From assembly GCA_024743435.1 (NCBI GenBank), contig JANSWO010000003.1, positions 273,707-337,706 on the forward strand: a stretch of DNA of 64,000 nucleotides, read 5' to 3'. This document shows positions 63,847 through 64,000 of the stretch, one piece after another. Both the position numbers and the translations under genes were made by a program. Position 1 is the stretch's first letter. The number at the start of each line of letters is the position of its first letter. The notes under the pieces were generated by a model, which was not told where the DNA came from, did not search any database, and was given only the letters and a program-made list of their open reading frames with translations. Source of the stretch: Pseudomonadaceae bacterium (GTDB taxonomy: Bacteria; Pseudomonadota; Gammaproteobacteria; Pseudomonadales; Azotimanducaceae).

Positions 63847-63909
63847 CTCCGTTCAACGTCGATCGCCATGCGATCGATGCGCGGAGAACCCCGAGAGAGC
63901 GACAGACGA
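63847..63909. repeat. Repeat C, copy 1
   Basis: CTCCG...CGGAG outer stem, CGATCGC-CAT-GCGATCG inner stem, then the constant tail AACCCCGAGAGAGCGACAGA followed by CGA. Confidence 0.85.
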
Positions 63910-63913
63910 ATAA

Positions 63914-63966
63914 CAGCGATCGCTATGCGATCGATGCGCGCTGAACCCCGAGAGAGCGACAGACGA
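63914..63966. repeat. Repeat C, copy 2
   Basis: CAGCG...CGCTG outer stem, ATCGC-TAT-GCGAT inner stem, then the same constant tail. The outer stem differs from copy 1 by paired changes (CTCCG/CGGAG against CAGCG/CGCTG), keeping the pairing. Period 57 bases. Confidence 0.85.
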
Positions 63967-63996
63967 TTTTCTCAGGCGCGCAGCGCCAAGAAAATC
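63965..63996. repeat. Hairpin at the window end
   Basis: GATTTTCT pairs with AGAAAATC and GGCGC pairs with GCGCC around GCA, with two unpaired bases on one side and one on the other. Nearby GACA and TGTC may extend it. The structure may continue beyond the window. Confidence 0.8.
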
Positions 63997-64000
63997 TGTC

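Noticed and set aside
63453..63869. Minus-strand small proteins sharing the peptide RIGLCLHF
   Set aside because: The shared peptide is only the translation of repeat A; there are no ribosome binding sites.

Overview
The window looks like a chromosomal segment of a free-living, probably aquatic, gammaproteobacterium. The signs are a moderately GC-rich, tightly packed gene set, gammaproteobacterial-type small proteins (a likely DUF6316 protein), glnS, TraB/GumN, TRAP transport, large c-di-GMP proteins and an XrtA-type exopolysaccharide locus. I see no rRNA, tRNA, phage, IS element or CRISPR array. The genus cannot be fixed from the sequence alone.

Layout. 1-4190 (minus): a sensor kinase, a receiver-only regulator and a GGDEF/EAL protein, all translationally overlapped; the last runs off the window. 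4441-9032 (plus): a TauD-type dioxygenase, an APH-family kinase, a membrane hydrolase-like protein and an MFS permease. 9105-15917 (minus): a compact coenzyme F420 locus: FO synthase (fbiC), cofC, cofD, cofE, an F420:NADP oxidoreductase-like gene and an LLM-class F420-dependent oxidoreductase. A PRISE-like reductase plus glucokinase pair diverges from it. 18102-23883: a serine beta-lactamase-like protein, a small DUF4870-like membrane protein, a subtilase with four inserted Fn3 domains and a crotonase. 23975-30796: an alpha/beta hydrolase, a CHAD-like protein, a lipoprotein redoxin whose active-site codon is an in-frame UGA (probable selenocysteine), and a four-gene TatT-DctPQM TRAP transporter.

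30821-50521: a five-PAS GGDEF/EAL protein, a ferritin-like pair, two acyl-CoA dehydrogenases plus TesB, a transglutaminase, glnS plus a PLP dehydratase, a POT transporter, an SDR and hydrolase pair, TraB/GumN and a CinA-type domain protein. 50955-60474: surface and exopolysaccharide region: two lipoproteins sharing an Ig-like module, one with six thrombospondin type 3 repeats and a beta-helix, then a PrsT-like TPR lipoprotein, an outer-membrane barrel and a Wza-type export protein. 61309-63472 (minus): a MaoC - CitE-like lyase - crotonase operon for acyl-CoA breakdown. 63476-64000: a dense field of palindromes with three-base loops arranged as tandem repeats, with no gene.

The two most notable items are the apparent selenocysteine redoxin with a SECIS-like hairpin at 26145-26798, and the complete F420 biosynthesis and use operon in a proteobacterial background. 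The palindrome field at the right end is the main unexplained DNA structure.
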